Positions 26,107-35,160 of a stretch of DNA of 64,000 nucleotides are shown here, in pieces (position 1 is the first letter of the stretch; every line of letters starts with the position of its first letter). Where the stretch lies: contig JAFUQP010000034.1 in NCBI GenBank assembly GCA_017472305.1, positions 1 to 64,000 of the forward strand. Direction: 5' to 3'. The translations under genes were made by a program, and so were the position numbers. This stretch comes from Clostridia bacterium. GTDB lineage: Bacteria; Bacillota; Clostridia; Oscillospirales; CAG-272. Below the pieces are notes generated by a model that saw nothing but the letters and a program-made list of their open reading frames with translations, was not told the origin of the DNA and made no database searches.

Positions 26107-26112
26107 ATTTTC

Positions 26113-26263
26113 TGCCTAACGGTGATGAGTTCGTGACCTTCCTCATCTAAAACAAAACTACAGGAGTTAGTCGGTTATTCCTTGGTGCTGGGTCGGCACC
26201 CTTATTTTTTTCTCGGGGCACTCTGCCTCGGTGAGAAAAAATGCGAAATGCGACGGTAGAACT
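26113..26263 (+). promoter_or_regulatory. Structured 5' leader of queT: candidate preQ1-type riboswitch with terminator
   Basis: CTAAC (26116-26120) pairs with GTTAG (26166-26170) and encloses the hairpin GATGAG/CTCATC (26124-26129/26142-26147). Downstream, GGTGC/GCACC (26184-26188/26196-26200) is followed by a T-run (26202-26211) and looks like an intrinsic terminator placed before the gene. Genes for QueT are known targets of preQ1 riboswitches, including class III in Clostridia. I could not match the exact consensus of class I, II or III by eye, so the class is open. Confidence 0.55.
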
Positions 26264-26764
26264 ATGAAAAGAAAAAACTATGCTCTCTATCTTTCAAGAG
26301 GCGCAATAATCGCGGCTCTGTACGTTATCCTTACCTGGGTATCTACCCTTCTTGGTCTTTCAAGCGGCGTTATTCAGCTTCGAATTTCAGAGGCGCTCTG
26401 CGTTTTACCTCTGTTCTTACCTGAGGCTGTGCCTGCGCTCTTTATAGGCTGCATAATATCGAATATTATGGCAGGGGGCGTTTTTGTAGACGTGCTGTTT
26501 GGCAGCTTCGCGACGCTTATCGGCGCAGCACTTGCAAGACTTTTCTGTAAGCTTCCCGAGGGGCTTCGCCCGCTTGCCGGATTACCGACGGTTATTTCAA
26601 ACGCGCTTATCATTCCGCCCGTGCTGATTTTCGCATACGGAGCGAGCGAGGGATATTTCTTTATTCTCTTTACAGTATTTCTCGGAGAGCTGATTTCGGC
26701 AGGAATATTCGGCACTGTTCTCTACTACGCCTTAAAAAATCACGGAATTGAAAAATTGATGTAA
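26264..26764 (+). CDS. queT: QueT family queuosine-precursor transporter
   Basis: This 166-residue ECF-type S component has about five helices and is predicted to import a queuosine precursor (preQ1 or queuine) together with a shared energising module. Family text: GAIIAALYVILTWVS, SSGVIQLRISEALCVLPLF, CIISNIMAGGVFVDVLFGS, and SNALIIPPVLIFAYG. The ATG at 26264 fits the family N-terminus; a GTG 33 nt upstream is less likely. The leader with a built-in terminator implies ligand control. QueG, encoded at 20457-21263, would use the imported precursor's product. Confidence 0.9.
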   Translation: MKRKNYALYLSRGAIIAALYVILTWVSTLLGLSSGVIQLRISEALCVLPLFLPEAVPALFIGCIISNIMAGGVFVDVLFGSFATLIGAALARLFCKLPEGLRPLAGLPTVISNALIIPPVLIFAYGASEGYFFILFTVFLGELISAGIFGTVLYYALKNHGIEKLM

Positions 26765-26825
26765 CGAATTGATAAACCGACGCAACGGATTAAGGTTACT
26801 GAATGCTTAAAATCATTATTTAAAG

Positions 26826-26866
26826 AAAAATCACGGCTATCTTGCATTGAGATGCCGTGATTTTTT
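26826..26866. terminator. Bidirectional terminator after queT
   Basis: AAAAATCACGGC (26826-26837) pairs with GCCGTGATTTTT (26854-26865), a perfect 12-bp stem with A- and T-tracts. It serves convergent queT and the aminotransferase gene. Confidence 0.9.
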
Positions 26867-26905
26867 CGATTTTCCAAAAAATTACTTACGAACAACTTGG
26901 CTTCG

Positions 26906-28183
26906 TCATACCGAGAGAAGCTTTTCAAGTGCGGCAAGGCGAACTGTAAGAGCGAGAATAGCCGTCGCGCACTTAAGCTCGTCGTCCGTGGGATAGGTCG
27001 GAGCTATTCGTAGGTTCTCGTCGCGCGGGTCTATGCCGTAGGGGAAGGTTGCGCCGACTGAGGTAAGGGTTACTCCCGCCTCTGCCATTAGGGTGTAGAC
27101 ACGCTTTGCCGTTCCGGGCATTACGTTAAGCGATACAAAGTAACCGCCGCGAGGCTTAGTCCACTCGGCAATTCCAAGCCCCTCGAGAGTATCGAGAGCC
27201 GCGAGGGTAATCTCAAATTTCTTACCGATAAAGCCTGCAAGCGTCATCATATGGTCGTGAACCGCTGCGGCATTCTTGAAATACGAGGTGTGTCTTAACT
27301 GATTAAGCTTATCGTAGCCGATAGTCTGGACACCGAGGTACTTTGAAATCTGCTTAAGGTTTGCGGGAGATGCTGCCATAAGAGCAACGCCTGCACCCGG
27401 GAATGTAATCTTTGAGGTAGAGGAGAAGTAGAATATTCTGTCGAGGTTGCCGTACTTCTCTGCCTCGCCAAAGATATCGAGAAGCTCATCGCCCTCCTCG
27501 TAGAGGTCGTGAACAGCGTACGCGTTATCCCACATAATACGGAAATCAGGGGCAGCGCACTTCATTTTTGCAAGGCGGGTAACGGTTTCGTCGGAGTAAG
27601 TATTGCCCGTGGGGTTGGAATATTTCGGTACGCACCAGATGCCCTTGACCTCGGGGTCAAGAACGAGGCGCTCTACCTCGTCCATATCGGGGCCCGTGGG
27701 AGTCATATTGACGGTGAGAAGCTCGAAGCCGAGTACCTCGGTCATCTTGAAATGTCTGTCATAGCCGGGGGCTACGCATATCCACTTGCGGCGCTCCTCA
27801 CGGCACCAGGGACGGGGAGAATTCAGTACGCCAAAGAGCATTGCTCTCGTGAGGGTATCGTACATAAGCTGAAGCGAGGAATTACCGCCGACGGCAATAT
27901 ACTCCTCCTTAAGTCCAAGCGTTTCGGCAAAGAGGCGCTTCATCTCGGGGATACCGTCAAGCACACCGTAGTTACGGCAGTCTATTCCGTTTTCCGAGAA
28001 GCACTTCTCCCTCGGTCTTGCCTCCGAGAGAAGCGGAAGGCTTATATCGAGCTGGTCGGAGTTTGGCTTGCCTCTGGAGAGGTCGAGCTTAAGCCCTTGA
28101 CTCTTGTATTCATTGTACTCTCTGAGGAGCTTTTCGTATTCTTTCTGAAGTTCTTCTTTTGCGAGTTCGGTGTATTTCTTCAT
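26906..28183 (-). CDS. Aspartate aminotransferase, MocR-like type (PF12897)
   Basis: This 425-residue PLP enzyme belongs to the aminotransferase group characterised as AspT in Corynebacterium. Its start reads LDLSRGKPNSDQLDISL. It shows YGVLDGIPEMKRLFAE, KYSNPTGNTYSDETV, the Asp/Tyr PLP contacts in MWDNAYAVHDLY, and the Schiff-base lysine in FSSTSKITFPGAG. There is no GntR DNA-binding domain, so it is an enzyme and not a regulator. It likely makes aspartate from oxaloacetate and glutamate, which would feed the argG step encoded in this window. The ATG follows AAGGAAG, with its own promoter. Confidence 0.88.
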   Translation of the reverse strand: MKKYTELAKEELQKEYEKLLREYNEYKSQGLKLDLSRGKPNSDQLDISLPLLSEARPREKCFSENGIDCRNYGVLDGIPEMKRLFAETLGLKEEYIAVGGNSSLQLMYDTLTRAMLFGVLNSPRPWCREERRKWICVAPGYDRHFKMTEVLGFELLTVNMTPTGPDMDEVERLVLDPEVKGIWCVPKYSNPTGNTYSDETVTRLAKMKCAAPDFRIMWDNAYAVHDLYEEGDELLDIFGEAEKYGNLDRIFYFSSTSKITFPGAGVALMAASPANLKQISKYLGVQTIGYDKLNQLRHTSYFKNAAAVHDHMMTLAGFIGKKFEITLAALDTLEGLGIAEWTKPRGGYFVSLNVMPGTAKRVYTLMAEAGVTLTSVGATFPYGIDPRDENLRIAPTYPTDDELKCATAILALTVRLAALEKLLSV

Positions 28184-28255
28184 TTTTCTTCCTTTTTGAA
28201 TAATTTTGAAGGGAAAGCGACAAAATTATTCGTTTTTTGCGTAAATTACCCTTCT

Positions 28256-28284
28256 ATTATAGTATATTATGAAGGATTTTTCAA
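28256..28284 (-). promoter_or_regulatory. Sigma-A promoter of the aminotransferase gene
   Basis: Minus-strand TTGAAA (28279-28284), 17 bp, TATAAT (28256-28261). Confidence 0.75.
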
Positions 28285-28391
28285 GTGATTTTGCAAAATT
28301 TATCAAAAAACATTCTTTATTTTTCAAAAGCAAGCGAAAGAAGCATCAAGAACCTCATTTTCTCATTTGTCATAAAAGATTATAAGAATGC

Positions 28392-28420
28392 TTGACAAAT
28401 AGAAAAATTTGTTATATAAT
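28392..28420 (+). promoter_or_regulatory. Consensus sigma-A promoter of proS
   Basis: TTGACA (28392-28397), 17 bp, TATAAT (28415-28420), both full consensus. The leader to the ATG at 28467 is only about 40 nt, too short for a T-box. Confidence 0.85.
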
Positions 28421-28466
28421 TTAGTGTGACATATTATTTATATATAAGAGAGGTTTTATCCAAGCT

Positions 28467-29909
28467 ATGGCAAAGAACGACAAGAAGCTCGTGACAGAGA
28501 TTACCTCAATGGACGAGGACTTCGCCAAATGGTACACCGATATAGTTAAGAAGGCAGACCTTATCGACTACTCGAGCGTTAAGGGCTGTATGGTTATCCG
28601 CCCCTACGGATACGCTATATGGGAGAACATACAGAAAATACTCGATGCCCGCTTCAAGGAGACGGGTGTTGAGAACGTATATATGCCGATGTTTATTCCC
28701 GAATCCTTACTCAAGAAGGAAAAGGACCACGTCGAGGGCTTCGCCCCCGAGGTTGCGTGGGTTACTCACGGCGGTGAGGAGAGGCTTGCCGAGCGCCTTT
28801 GCGTTCGTCCTACCTCAGAGACACTTTTCTGCGAGCATTACTCCAATATAATCAAGTCCTACAGAGACCTTCCGAAGGTTTATAACCAGTGGTGCTCTGT
28901 GGTTCGTTGGGAAAAGACCACCCGCCCCTTCCTTCGTTCAAGAGAGTTCCTCTGGCAGGAGGGCCACACAATGCACAGAACCGCCGAGGAGGCAGAGGCA
29001 AGAACCGTTCAGATGCTTAACGTTTACGCCGATTTCTTCGAGGGCGAGCTTGGTATTCCCGTAATCAAGGGACAAAAAACCGACAAGGAAAAGTTTGCGG
29101 GCGCTGAGGCAACCTACACCGTTGAGGCTCTTATGCACGACGGAAAGGCGCTCCAGGGCGGTACATCGCACAACTTCGGCTGCGGCTTCGCAAAGGCGTT
29201 TGATATTCAGTTCCTTGACAGTGATAACACACTCAAGTATGCATACGAAACCTCTTGGGGCGTTTCCACCCGTATCATCGGCGGTATCATTATGACTCAC
29301 GGCGACGACTCGGGACTCGTTCTTCCCCCTTCGGTTGCTCCTATTCAGGTTGTTATTATCCCCGTTCAGCAACACAAGGAGGGTGTTCTTGACGCGGCTT
29401 ATGCTCTGCGCGATACCCTTAAAGCAGCAGGTATTCGCGTTAAGGTTGACGACAGCGACCAGTCGCCCGGATGGAAGTTCTCGGAGTACGAGATGAAGGG
29501 TGTTCCGCTTCGCGTTGAGATTGGTCCTCGCGATATTGCGGAGGGCAAGTGCGTAATTGTCAGACGTGACAACAGAGAGAAGAGCTTTGTTCAGGTTGCA
29601 AATATTGTTGAGGATGTTAACTCGGGGCTTTCCGCGCTTCGCGATGCAATCTACGAGAAGGCACTTAAGAACCGCGAGAACAGAACCTTCAGCGCTACCT
29701 CTCTTGAAGAGCTTTGCGAGATTGCAGGCTCGAAGAGTGGCTACATCAAGGCTATGTGGTGTGGCGACCTTGAATGCGAGCTCAAGCTTAAGGAGTGCGC
29801 TGACGTTTCCTCGCGTTGTATTCCCTTCGAGGGCGAGGCAATTTCCGACAAGTGCGTATGCTGCGGCAGAGAGGCTAAAAAGCTCGTTTACTGGGGCAAG
29901 GCGTACTGA
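28467..29909 (+). CDS. proS: Prolyl-tRNA synthetase, short (archaeal/eukaryote-like) type
   Basis: This 480-residue class II synthetase charges tRNA-Pro. It shows motif 1 around [14 protein letters not shown], motif 2 in [24 protein letters not shown] and motif 3 near [12 protein letters not shown]. It lacks the INS editing domain of the long bacterial form. It carries instead the C-terminal domain of the type-3 form with a Cys-rich end ([18 protein letters not shown], terminal Tyr). The AlaX protein at 42382-43539 edits a different mischarged tRNA, so this short ProRS may rely on a free-standing trans-editing factor not seen here. Confidence 0.96.
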   Translation: MAKNDKKLVTEITSMDEDFAKWYTDIVKKADLIDYSSVKGCMVIRPYGYAIWENIQKILDARFKETGVENVYMPMFIPESLLKKEKDHVEGFAPEVAWVTHGGEERLAERLCVRPTSETLFCEHYSNIIKSYRDLPKVYNQWCSVVRWEKTTRPFLRSREFLWQEGHTMHRTAEEAEARTVQMLNVYADFFEGELGIPVIKGQKTDKEKFAGAEATYTVEALMHDGKALQGGTSHNFGCGFAKAFDIQFLDSDNTLKYAYETSWGVSTRIIGGIIMTHGDDSGLVLPPSVAPIQVVIIPVQQHKEGVLDAAYALRDTLKAAGIRVKVDDSDQSPGWKFSEYEMKGVPLRVEIGPRDIAEGKCVIVRRDNREKSFVQVANIVEDVNSGLSALRDAIYEKALKNRENRTFSATSLEELCEIAGSKSGYIKAMWCGDLECELKLKECADVSSRCIPFEGEAISDKCVCCGREAKKLVYWGKAY

Positions 29910-29926
29910 TTTATAAAACGAAAGCC

Positions 29927-29960
29927 GAAGAAAGCGGGATAAGCTCCGCTTTCTTCAATT
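29927..29960 (+). terminator. Hairpin terminator after proS
   Basis: GAAGAAAGCGG (29927-29937) pairs perfectly with CCGCTTTCTTC (29946-29956). The T-tract is weak (AATTAAT), so read-through into the next gene is possible. Confidence 0.65.
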
Positions 29961-30032
29961 AATATGGCTAGCCGCGTTTTTCGAAAGAAAAAAGAGCCCG
30001 CGCTCTAAAAACAAACGAGAAAGGAGTATTCC

Positions 30033-30824
30033 GTGGACGATATAATCAGCTTCAGAGCCTCTGACGGAAGCTCCGTTAAGCTCGAGTGCAGAAGCACTCT
30101 ACACTCGACTCTTGAGCTTGCAAGAGAGTATGCAAAAGCGGGATATCCCGACAAATACGTTGTTTTCACCGAAAGGCAGGCAACAAGCTCGCTTACCGCG
30201 GCAAAGCATACAAGCGGCGAATATGAAAACGGAATATTTATGTCCTGCATATTAAGGCCAACCTTCTTCTCGAGCCAAGCGGGTCCTCTCGGACCTCTCT
30301 CGGCGGTTGCGCTTTGTACGGCACTTGAGCAGCATACGACAAAGAAGCCGGGTATCGGCTGGGTGTCTGATATTTACTGCGGCGGACGGCGTATTGGCGG
30401 TACGGCTATTGAGGGCAAGCTTAACGACTACACGTCATACGAATACCTTATTGTTTCCTTCGCGGTCAGAACCGACGGCGATAACTTCCCCGGCAGGCTC
30501 TCGGATATGGTGAAAAAGGTATTTGAGAGCGACGACCTGTCGGTCGGTACTATTATAGCAAAGTCGATACTGAACAAATTCTTCACCGTTTACTCGGCTT
30601 ATAAATCTCCTGAAAAGTATATGGATATATACAAGGACAGATTTATGCTCTACGGTAAGAAAATCAAGTATATCGAGGACGGGCGTAAAAGAGGCTGCCG
30701 AGTTCTTGACGTTGACAAGTCAAGCTGCTCGCTTCTTGTGGAAACCTCAAGCGGTATTAAGGAAATCCGCTCTCCGAGAGCAGTTATCATTCCCGACCGC
30801 TTCAAGCCGGAAAAATGTGAATAG
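30033..30824 (+). CDS. Biotin/lipoate ligase-fold protein with altered active-site motifs
   Basis: This 263-residue protein follows the BirA catalytic layout: a start of the fold around KYVVFTERQATSS, GPLSAVALCTAL, then GWVSDIYCGGRRIGGTAIEG, and a C-terminal SH3-like barrel (RGCRVLDVDKSSCSLLVET, LYGKKIKYIEDGR). The hallmark GRGRxGR loop is not recognisable, and the KWPNDI block reads GWVSDI, so the biotin-contacting lysine is missing. It may be a ligase with another acyl substrate, a very divergent BirA, or an inactive paralogue. The N-terminal DNA-binding domain is absent. The GTG start follows AAAGGAG. No biotin gene is adjacent. Confidence 0.6.
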   Translation: MDDIISFRASDGSSVKLECRSTLHSTLELAREYAKAGYPDKYVVFTERQATSSLTAAKHTSGEYENGIFMSCILRPTFFSSQAGPLGPLSAVALCTALEQHTTKKPGIGWVSDIYCGGRRIGGTAIEGKLNDYTSYEYLIVSFAVRTDGDNFPGRLSDMVKKVFESDDLSVGTIIAKSILNKFFTVYSAYKSPEKYMDIYKDRFMLYGKKIKYIEDGRKRGCRVLDVDKSSCSLLVETSSGIKEIRSPRAVIIPDRFKPEKCE

Positions 30825-30866
30825 ACGGTTCTCTGTATTTCAGGCTGCGGAGAGCCGTTTTTCTTT
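30825..30866 (+). terminator. Terminator after the ligase-fold gene
   Basis: ACGGTTCTC (30825-30833) pairs with GAGAGCCGT (30850-30858) with one wobble, followed by TTTTCTTTT. Confidence 0.75.
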
Positions 30867-30940
30867 TGCGATATGTTTTCCTATACTGCCGCTATAATCA
30901 ACACTCGCTATTTATTCACGAGGATATCTTTCAATTATAT

Positions 30941-30977
30941 TATAAAGAAAGGGCTGAAGCGTTTGCTTCAGCCCTTT
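30941..30977 (-). terminator. Terminator of the BspA-like lipoprotein gene
   Basis: AAAGGGCTGAAGC (30948-30960) pairs with GCTTCAGCCCTTT (30965-30977), a perfect 13-bp stem with a 4-nt loop. On the minus strand it is followed by CTTTATAATAT. Confidence 0.85.
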
Positions 30978-30993
30978 CGGGTATTGATTAAAA

Positions 30994-33900
30994 TTAGTTC
31001 TTGGTGGTTTCGATATCAACGGTGATATTTGCCTCTGCATCTGTAGTATTGAAGATAACGAGAAGTGCAATACCCTTCCTGTCACCATCAAGAACAGGTT
31101 CAATGGGAGTATGGTAAATCATATAACCGGGTGCCGGCTCGTGACCTCTACCGTCGCTTTCCTTGCCGTTGTAAATCACTCTTACAAGATTTTCCTGGTC
31201 AACAAAGATTTTTCCGGTTTCAACGTACTCGAATGCTACAAGCTGGAAGCCGTTAGCCTCGATAGTAAGAGCCTGATCGTCACCGTCCTCGAGAACTGTT
31301 AATTCATCATCACTGACAGAAACGAAATTGATTGTTGCAGTCACACTCGCGTTGCCGGCAACATCAATACCAACGAAGGCTTCGTTTCCTTTAAATGCGT
31401 TGAGAGGAACGAAGATCTTGCCGCCAAGTATTATCTCGTCATTATACTTAACAGAAGCGTAGGTTTCTGCACCGTGCTTAACCGCAACATTCGCTGCAGC
31501 ATCGCCCGCAACCTCTATTACAAGGAATCCGCTCTCGGTGTAAGGAACGTTGAACCAGTTGGTCTGTCCCGAAGGAAGAACTACGGTGTTATTTGCGCCT
31601 TCGAGAGTAACAACACCCTCGAGGTATCTCTTCTCGGACGCACCGCAAGTGCAGTTACGAGTTTCGTGTGCAGCATCCTCGGCAGTAGTAGGGATTACGC
31701 TCCAAGAGCTCCAATCGTGAGCCTGCGATTTTTCAATAACCTCATAATCCACATGAGTGCTGTCATATATGCAGTAGCGCTTCTTCTGACCCTCAAGCGA
31801 GCAGGTAGCCTCGGTTTCAACAATCCACTCACCCCATACGTGCGAGCAGCCCCAAACTACGAACTCGTTACCGTTCTTGTAGTAGAAATCGTACTGTGCG
31901 TCATCCTCTGCGCTGGGAGCGTTGGATGCATTGTAGAAGGTAGCAGCTCCGGAAATGTTAACATCCTTTGCAACCGACGTTGCCCAAGCCGCGGGAATAA
32001 CCTCAGTGTAAACCGTCTTAATGTTAGCGTCGTTATAGAACGCGCCGCTATTGATGTAAAGAAGGCTGGATGCGAAGAATACGCTTTCAAGCTTATCAAG
32101 ACGGGCACGCGCGCCCTCAGCAATAACCGTTACGCCGTAGTTGACATCGAGATGCTTGTTGTTCATTCTTGCCTCGTCTACGTTGAGAAGGCATCCGTCA
32201 ACCACGAGAATACCGCTTGCATAGCCTGCGCCCGCATAGTTATCAAAAATGTCGGTTCCTACGAATGCATCCGCAGGGATTGAACGAAGGTTAAGAGCAA
32301 GCTTAAGCTCCTTAACTCCTGCGTATCCGTTAAGAACGTTCTTACCAAGCTTCGCGATGTTATCCTTAAAGGTTACCTTGGTAACGGTTTCCTTCGCGCC
32401 TACCCAATACCAGGGTGCGTGCTCGGACTTAACGAAGTCAACCATTTCATCGGCGCCGCCGACAGTGATGTTGTGGGTTACTGTAGTAACGTTATCTACC
32501 GTTACGCTCTGCTCCTCAACCGTCCAAGCAAGCTTCTTATCGGTAACGTCGCACCAATAGCTGCCAAGTGCGGGAACGGTATTGTCTTCAAGTGCGGAAG
32601 CCTTAGTGTAAACAACCGCGGGAGTACCTCCTTCAAGAATGCCCTTAACTGTGATATTGATTGCATTGTTATCGCCATCAAGCTTAACAGAAGAATCGGA
32701 ATAGAAGTAGGTATCGGAAGCATCAGTGCCGTTGTAATAGATATACTCGAGCTTGGTGTTACCGCCAAACGCATTAATATCAATTCCGTTGATGCTCTCG
32801 GGAAGAATTACGTTAGTGATAGATGCAAGACCGAAGAATGTGTACTTACCTATGTACTCAACGCCCTCGTTAATGATAAGAGTCTTGATGTTAATAACAT
32901 CGGCAATCTTTCCGGTCCATATCGACTGAGTGGATGCGGTGCTCTCAAAGTCCCAAATCTTGAATGCCTTATCAAGTCTGTCTGCTATCGACTTATTAAG
33001 TTCGCTGTTTGCATTGCCAAGCTCCTCGTTGAGCGCTACGGTTGCCTCATTTGTCCACTTAGGCCATGCGATCTTATGGTTGAAATCGGAGTAGTACGTA
33101 TCTTTAAGTCCCTGAAGCTCTTTAGCGCTGGGAGTTTCGCCCTCTGCCTTAGACTCTACGAGCGACTTAAGGTCTGCATTATACTTATCAAGAATATAGT
33201 TGTAGATAAAGTCTGCCTTCTCGTCCTCGATAATCTTGGTCTCAACAGCTTCATCCTTCGAAACCGTGATGGTAACTTCCTTGGTTTCGCTGTTCTCTGT
33301 CTTTGCAAAGACTATACCGCCGTCGTCAGAAAGCCAAGCACCTCTTTCGCAGGTAAGAATCTTGTCGTCCTGAATGTAATCACCCTCGACGAGTGCGCCG
33401 CCGGTGAAGGAAGCAAACTTGTAGCCCTGATAGGAGAGAGCCTCCTGAGCATCAACGTGCTTACGCTCAACGAGCGCCTGAAGCTCGGGAACTCCGTCCT
33501 CGTCTACGATGAGGTTGCCGTTCTTATCAAGCTTCTCGGATACGGGAATATAGAAGGTAGCAATAGGAGTTGCGTTACCGCTCATAGTGTACTGAACGGA
33601 GAAGCAGTACTGAATCGGAATACCCGTTACGGCACCGCCGGTCTCTGCGTAACGCCAATAGCCCTCGCCGTTCTCATTACCGGCAGGAAGGTCGCTCTTC
33701 TTCTGTGCATAGGAGTAAACTACGGGTGTAGCCTTCTTATCAAGGTTATCGTAAATTACGTCGTTGCCGCTTTCGAAGTAAACACCCCTTGCATCGTCTG
33801 CAAGCTTATCCTTAAGCTCAATGAATTGCGAAGCATCGCCCTGGTAGAATACCTTACCGGTTGCAAGAACGTGGGTATTGTTGCTCGAGCCTACTGCACC

Positions 33901-35028
33901 GGGGTGGAAGGCATCCTTTGCAACCTTAAGCAGTATCTTACCGTCGGGCATTGTGCCGGGGATAAGAAGAAGCTGCTTTATCTTATTGGAGTTCTTGAAT
34001 GCACTGTCTTCAATATAATTAACACCGCGGAGAGAAACTTCCTTAAGCAGAGTATTGTAGAATGCGTTCTTGGAAATGGTCTTAACGTTTGCGGGAATAT
34101 CAATCTTGGTGAAGCTCTTGCCTGCACAGTCTCTGAATGCCGCCTCACCTATAACGGTAACGCCCGTACCTATCTCAACGGTCTTAAGTCTGGAGAAGCC
34201 GCCGAAGGAATTCGAGCCGATGGTGGTAATCTTGTCACCGATAACGATTTTGGTTACGCTGCTTGCGTACTTGTACCAGGGAACGTCAATCTCGTTCGCG
34301 TTGGCAAAATTGAACATAGCGCCCTCGCCCTCAATGGTAAGGATTACGTCAGAGGTTTCAAGGTTCTTATATTTCTTAAGTTCGTCCTCCGAAACATTGG
34401 GGTAAGTTAAGATAGGCGCAGTAAGATCGCCGTTCTCGTCTATGTAAACGGTTTCAACCTTGAAGGTTGCGTTAGCACCCGCCTTAGCCTCTCTGTAGCC
34501 GTAGAGGGTTATATCAGCGGTTATGGGAGTGGTGCCGGGAACAAACTCCTCGCCCGCGGGCTTCTGATTGGTCTTATCCCACGAGGTATACCACTTATCA
34601 AAGGTATAGCCGTGATATTCGATAGAGTTCATCTCAGCAATAGTATCCGCGGTAAAGCCCTGATTGTCAAGAGGAAGCGCGATAGTATAAACCGTCTTCT
34701 GCTCCTTCTTGTTCTCGGTTCTGCCGTTGGAGTTCTTTACCTTTGCGGTATAGCTGTAAACGAAGCGAATGAGGTAATCGTCCTCATCATCGTATACGTC
34801 GCCGCCGGGAACACTGTCGGCAGAGCCGCCTGAGGAATCGCCGGAGCCGGTGTCACCGCTTCCGGTATCACCCGAGCCGCCTGCGCCGTTTCCGGTATCG
34901 CCCGAGCCTGTATCTCCCGAGCCGCCGTCGCCGCCGTCGCCGCCGTCATCGCCGCCGCATGCAACGAATGCGAATACGGTTGCAAGGGCAAGCAGTAAAG
35001 CAATCAATGTCTTAAGATAGTTTTTCAT
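30994..35028 (-). CDS. Large BspA-like leucine-rich-repeat lipoprotein
   Basis: This 1,344-residue exported protein begins with a lipoprotein signal peptide (LLLALATVFAFVAC, lipobox Cys at 24). A low-complexity Gly/Ser/Asp linker made of GSGDTGSGDTG repeats follows (residues ~25-75). BspA-type LRR_5 units are clear around residues 250-350 (TIGSNSFGGFSRLKTVEIG, VIGEAAFRDCAG, TISKNAFYN), again near 750 (IGKYTFFGLASITNVILP) and near 900-1000. An FDKWYTSWDK stretch near residue 145 suggests an InlB-type B-repeat. There is a Cys-containing ATCSLEGQKKRYC segment near 1125. Adhesion or matrix binding is known for BspA relatives; here it is inference. The ATG follows GGAGAG. Confidence 0.85.
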   Translation of the reverse strand: MKNYLKTLIALLLALATVFAFVACGGDDGGDGGDGGSGDTGSGDTGNGAGGSGDTGSGDTGSGDSSGGSADSVPGGDVYDDEDDYLIRFVYSYTAKVKNSNGRTENKKEQKTVYTIALPLDNQGFTADTIAEMNSIEYHGYTFDKWYTSWDKTNQKPAGEEFVPGTTPITADITLYGYREAKAGANATFKVETVYIDENGDLTAPILTYPNVSEDELKKYKNLETSDVILTIEGEGAMFNFANANEIDVPWYKYASSVTKIVIGDKITTIGSNSFGGFSRLKTVEIGTGVTVIGEAAFRDCAGKSFTKIDIPANVKTISKNAFYNTLLKEVSLRGVNYIEDSAFKNSNKIKQLLLIPGTMPDGKILLKVAKDAFHPGAVGSSNNTHVLATGKVFYQGDASQFIELKDKLADDARGVYFESGNDVIYDNLDKKATPVVYSYAQKKSDLPAGNENGEGYWRYAETGGAVTGIPIQYCFSVQYTMSGNATPIATFYIPVSEKLDKNGNLIVDEDGVPELQALVERKHVDAQEALSYQGYKFASFTGGALVEGDYIQDDKILTCERGAWLSDDGGIVFAKTENSETKEVTITVSKDEAVETKIIEDEKADFIYNYILDKYNADLKSLVESKAEGETPSAKELQGLKDTYYSDFNHKIAWPKWTNEATVALNEELGNANSELNKSIADRLDKAFKIWDFESTASTQSIWTGKIADVINIKTLIINEGVEYIGKYTFFGLASITNVILPESINGIDINAFGGNTKLEYIYYNGTDASDTYFYSDSSVKLDGDNNAINITVKGILEGGTPAVVYTKASALEDNTVPALGSYWCDVTDKKLAWTVEEQSVTVDNVTTVTHNITVGGADEMVDFVKSEHAPWYWVGAKETVTKVTFKDNIAKLGKNVLNGYAGVKELKLALNLRSIPADAFVGTDIFDNYAGAGYASGILVVDGCLLNVDEARMNNKHLDVNYGVTVIAEGARARLDKLESVFFASSLLYINSGAFYNDANIKTVYTEVIPAAWATSVAKDVNISGAATFYNASNAPSAEDDAQYDFYYKNGNEFVVWGCSHVWGEWIVETEATCSLEGQKKRYCIYDSTHVDYEVIEKSQAHDWSSWSVIPTTAEDAAHETRNCTCGASEKRYLEGVVTLEGANNTVVLPSGQTNWFNVPYTESGFLVIEVAGDAAANVAVKHGAETYASVKYNDEIILGGKIFVPLNAFKGNEAFVGIDVAGNASVTATINFVSVSDDELTVLEDGDDQALTIEANGFQLVAFEYVETGKIFVDQENLVRVIYNGKESDGRGHEPAPGYMIYHTPIEPVLDGDRKGIALLVIFNTTDAEANITVDIETTKN

Positions 35029-35072
35029 TTTTCTCTCCTTTGGGGGAATTCCCTATTTCTTAAGGTAATATA

Positions 35073-35101
35073 ATTTTAACATAAAGAATTTCAAATTGCA
35101 A
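35073..35101 (-). promoter_or_regulatory. Promoter of the BspA-like gene
   Basis: Minus-strand TTGCAA (35096-35101), 17 bp, TAAAAT (35073-35078). Confidence 0.6.
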
Positions 35102-35160
35102 GAAAAATCGTTAATTCTTTCGGTTTTCTGCCTTTTGCACATTTGCTCCGAGGATTTTTT

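Noticed and set aside
28421-28466. T-box leader before proS
   Set aside because: The leader is about 40 nt and has neither specifier loop nor AGGGTGGNACCGCG.
32419-34410. 663-codon plus-strand frame opposite the BspA-like gene
   Set aside because: Long antisense frame produced by codon bias of the lipoprotein gene; no ribosome binding site and no domain text.
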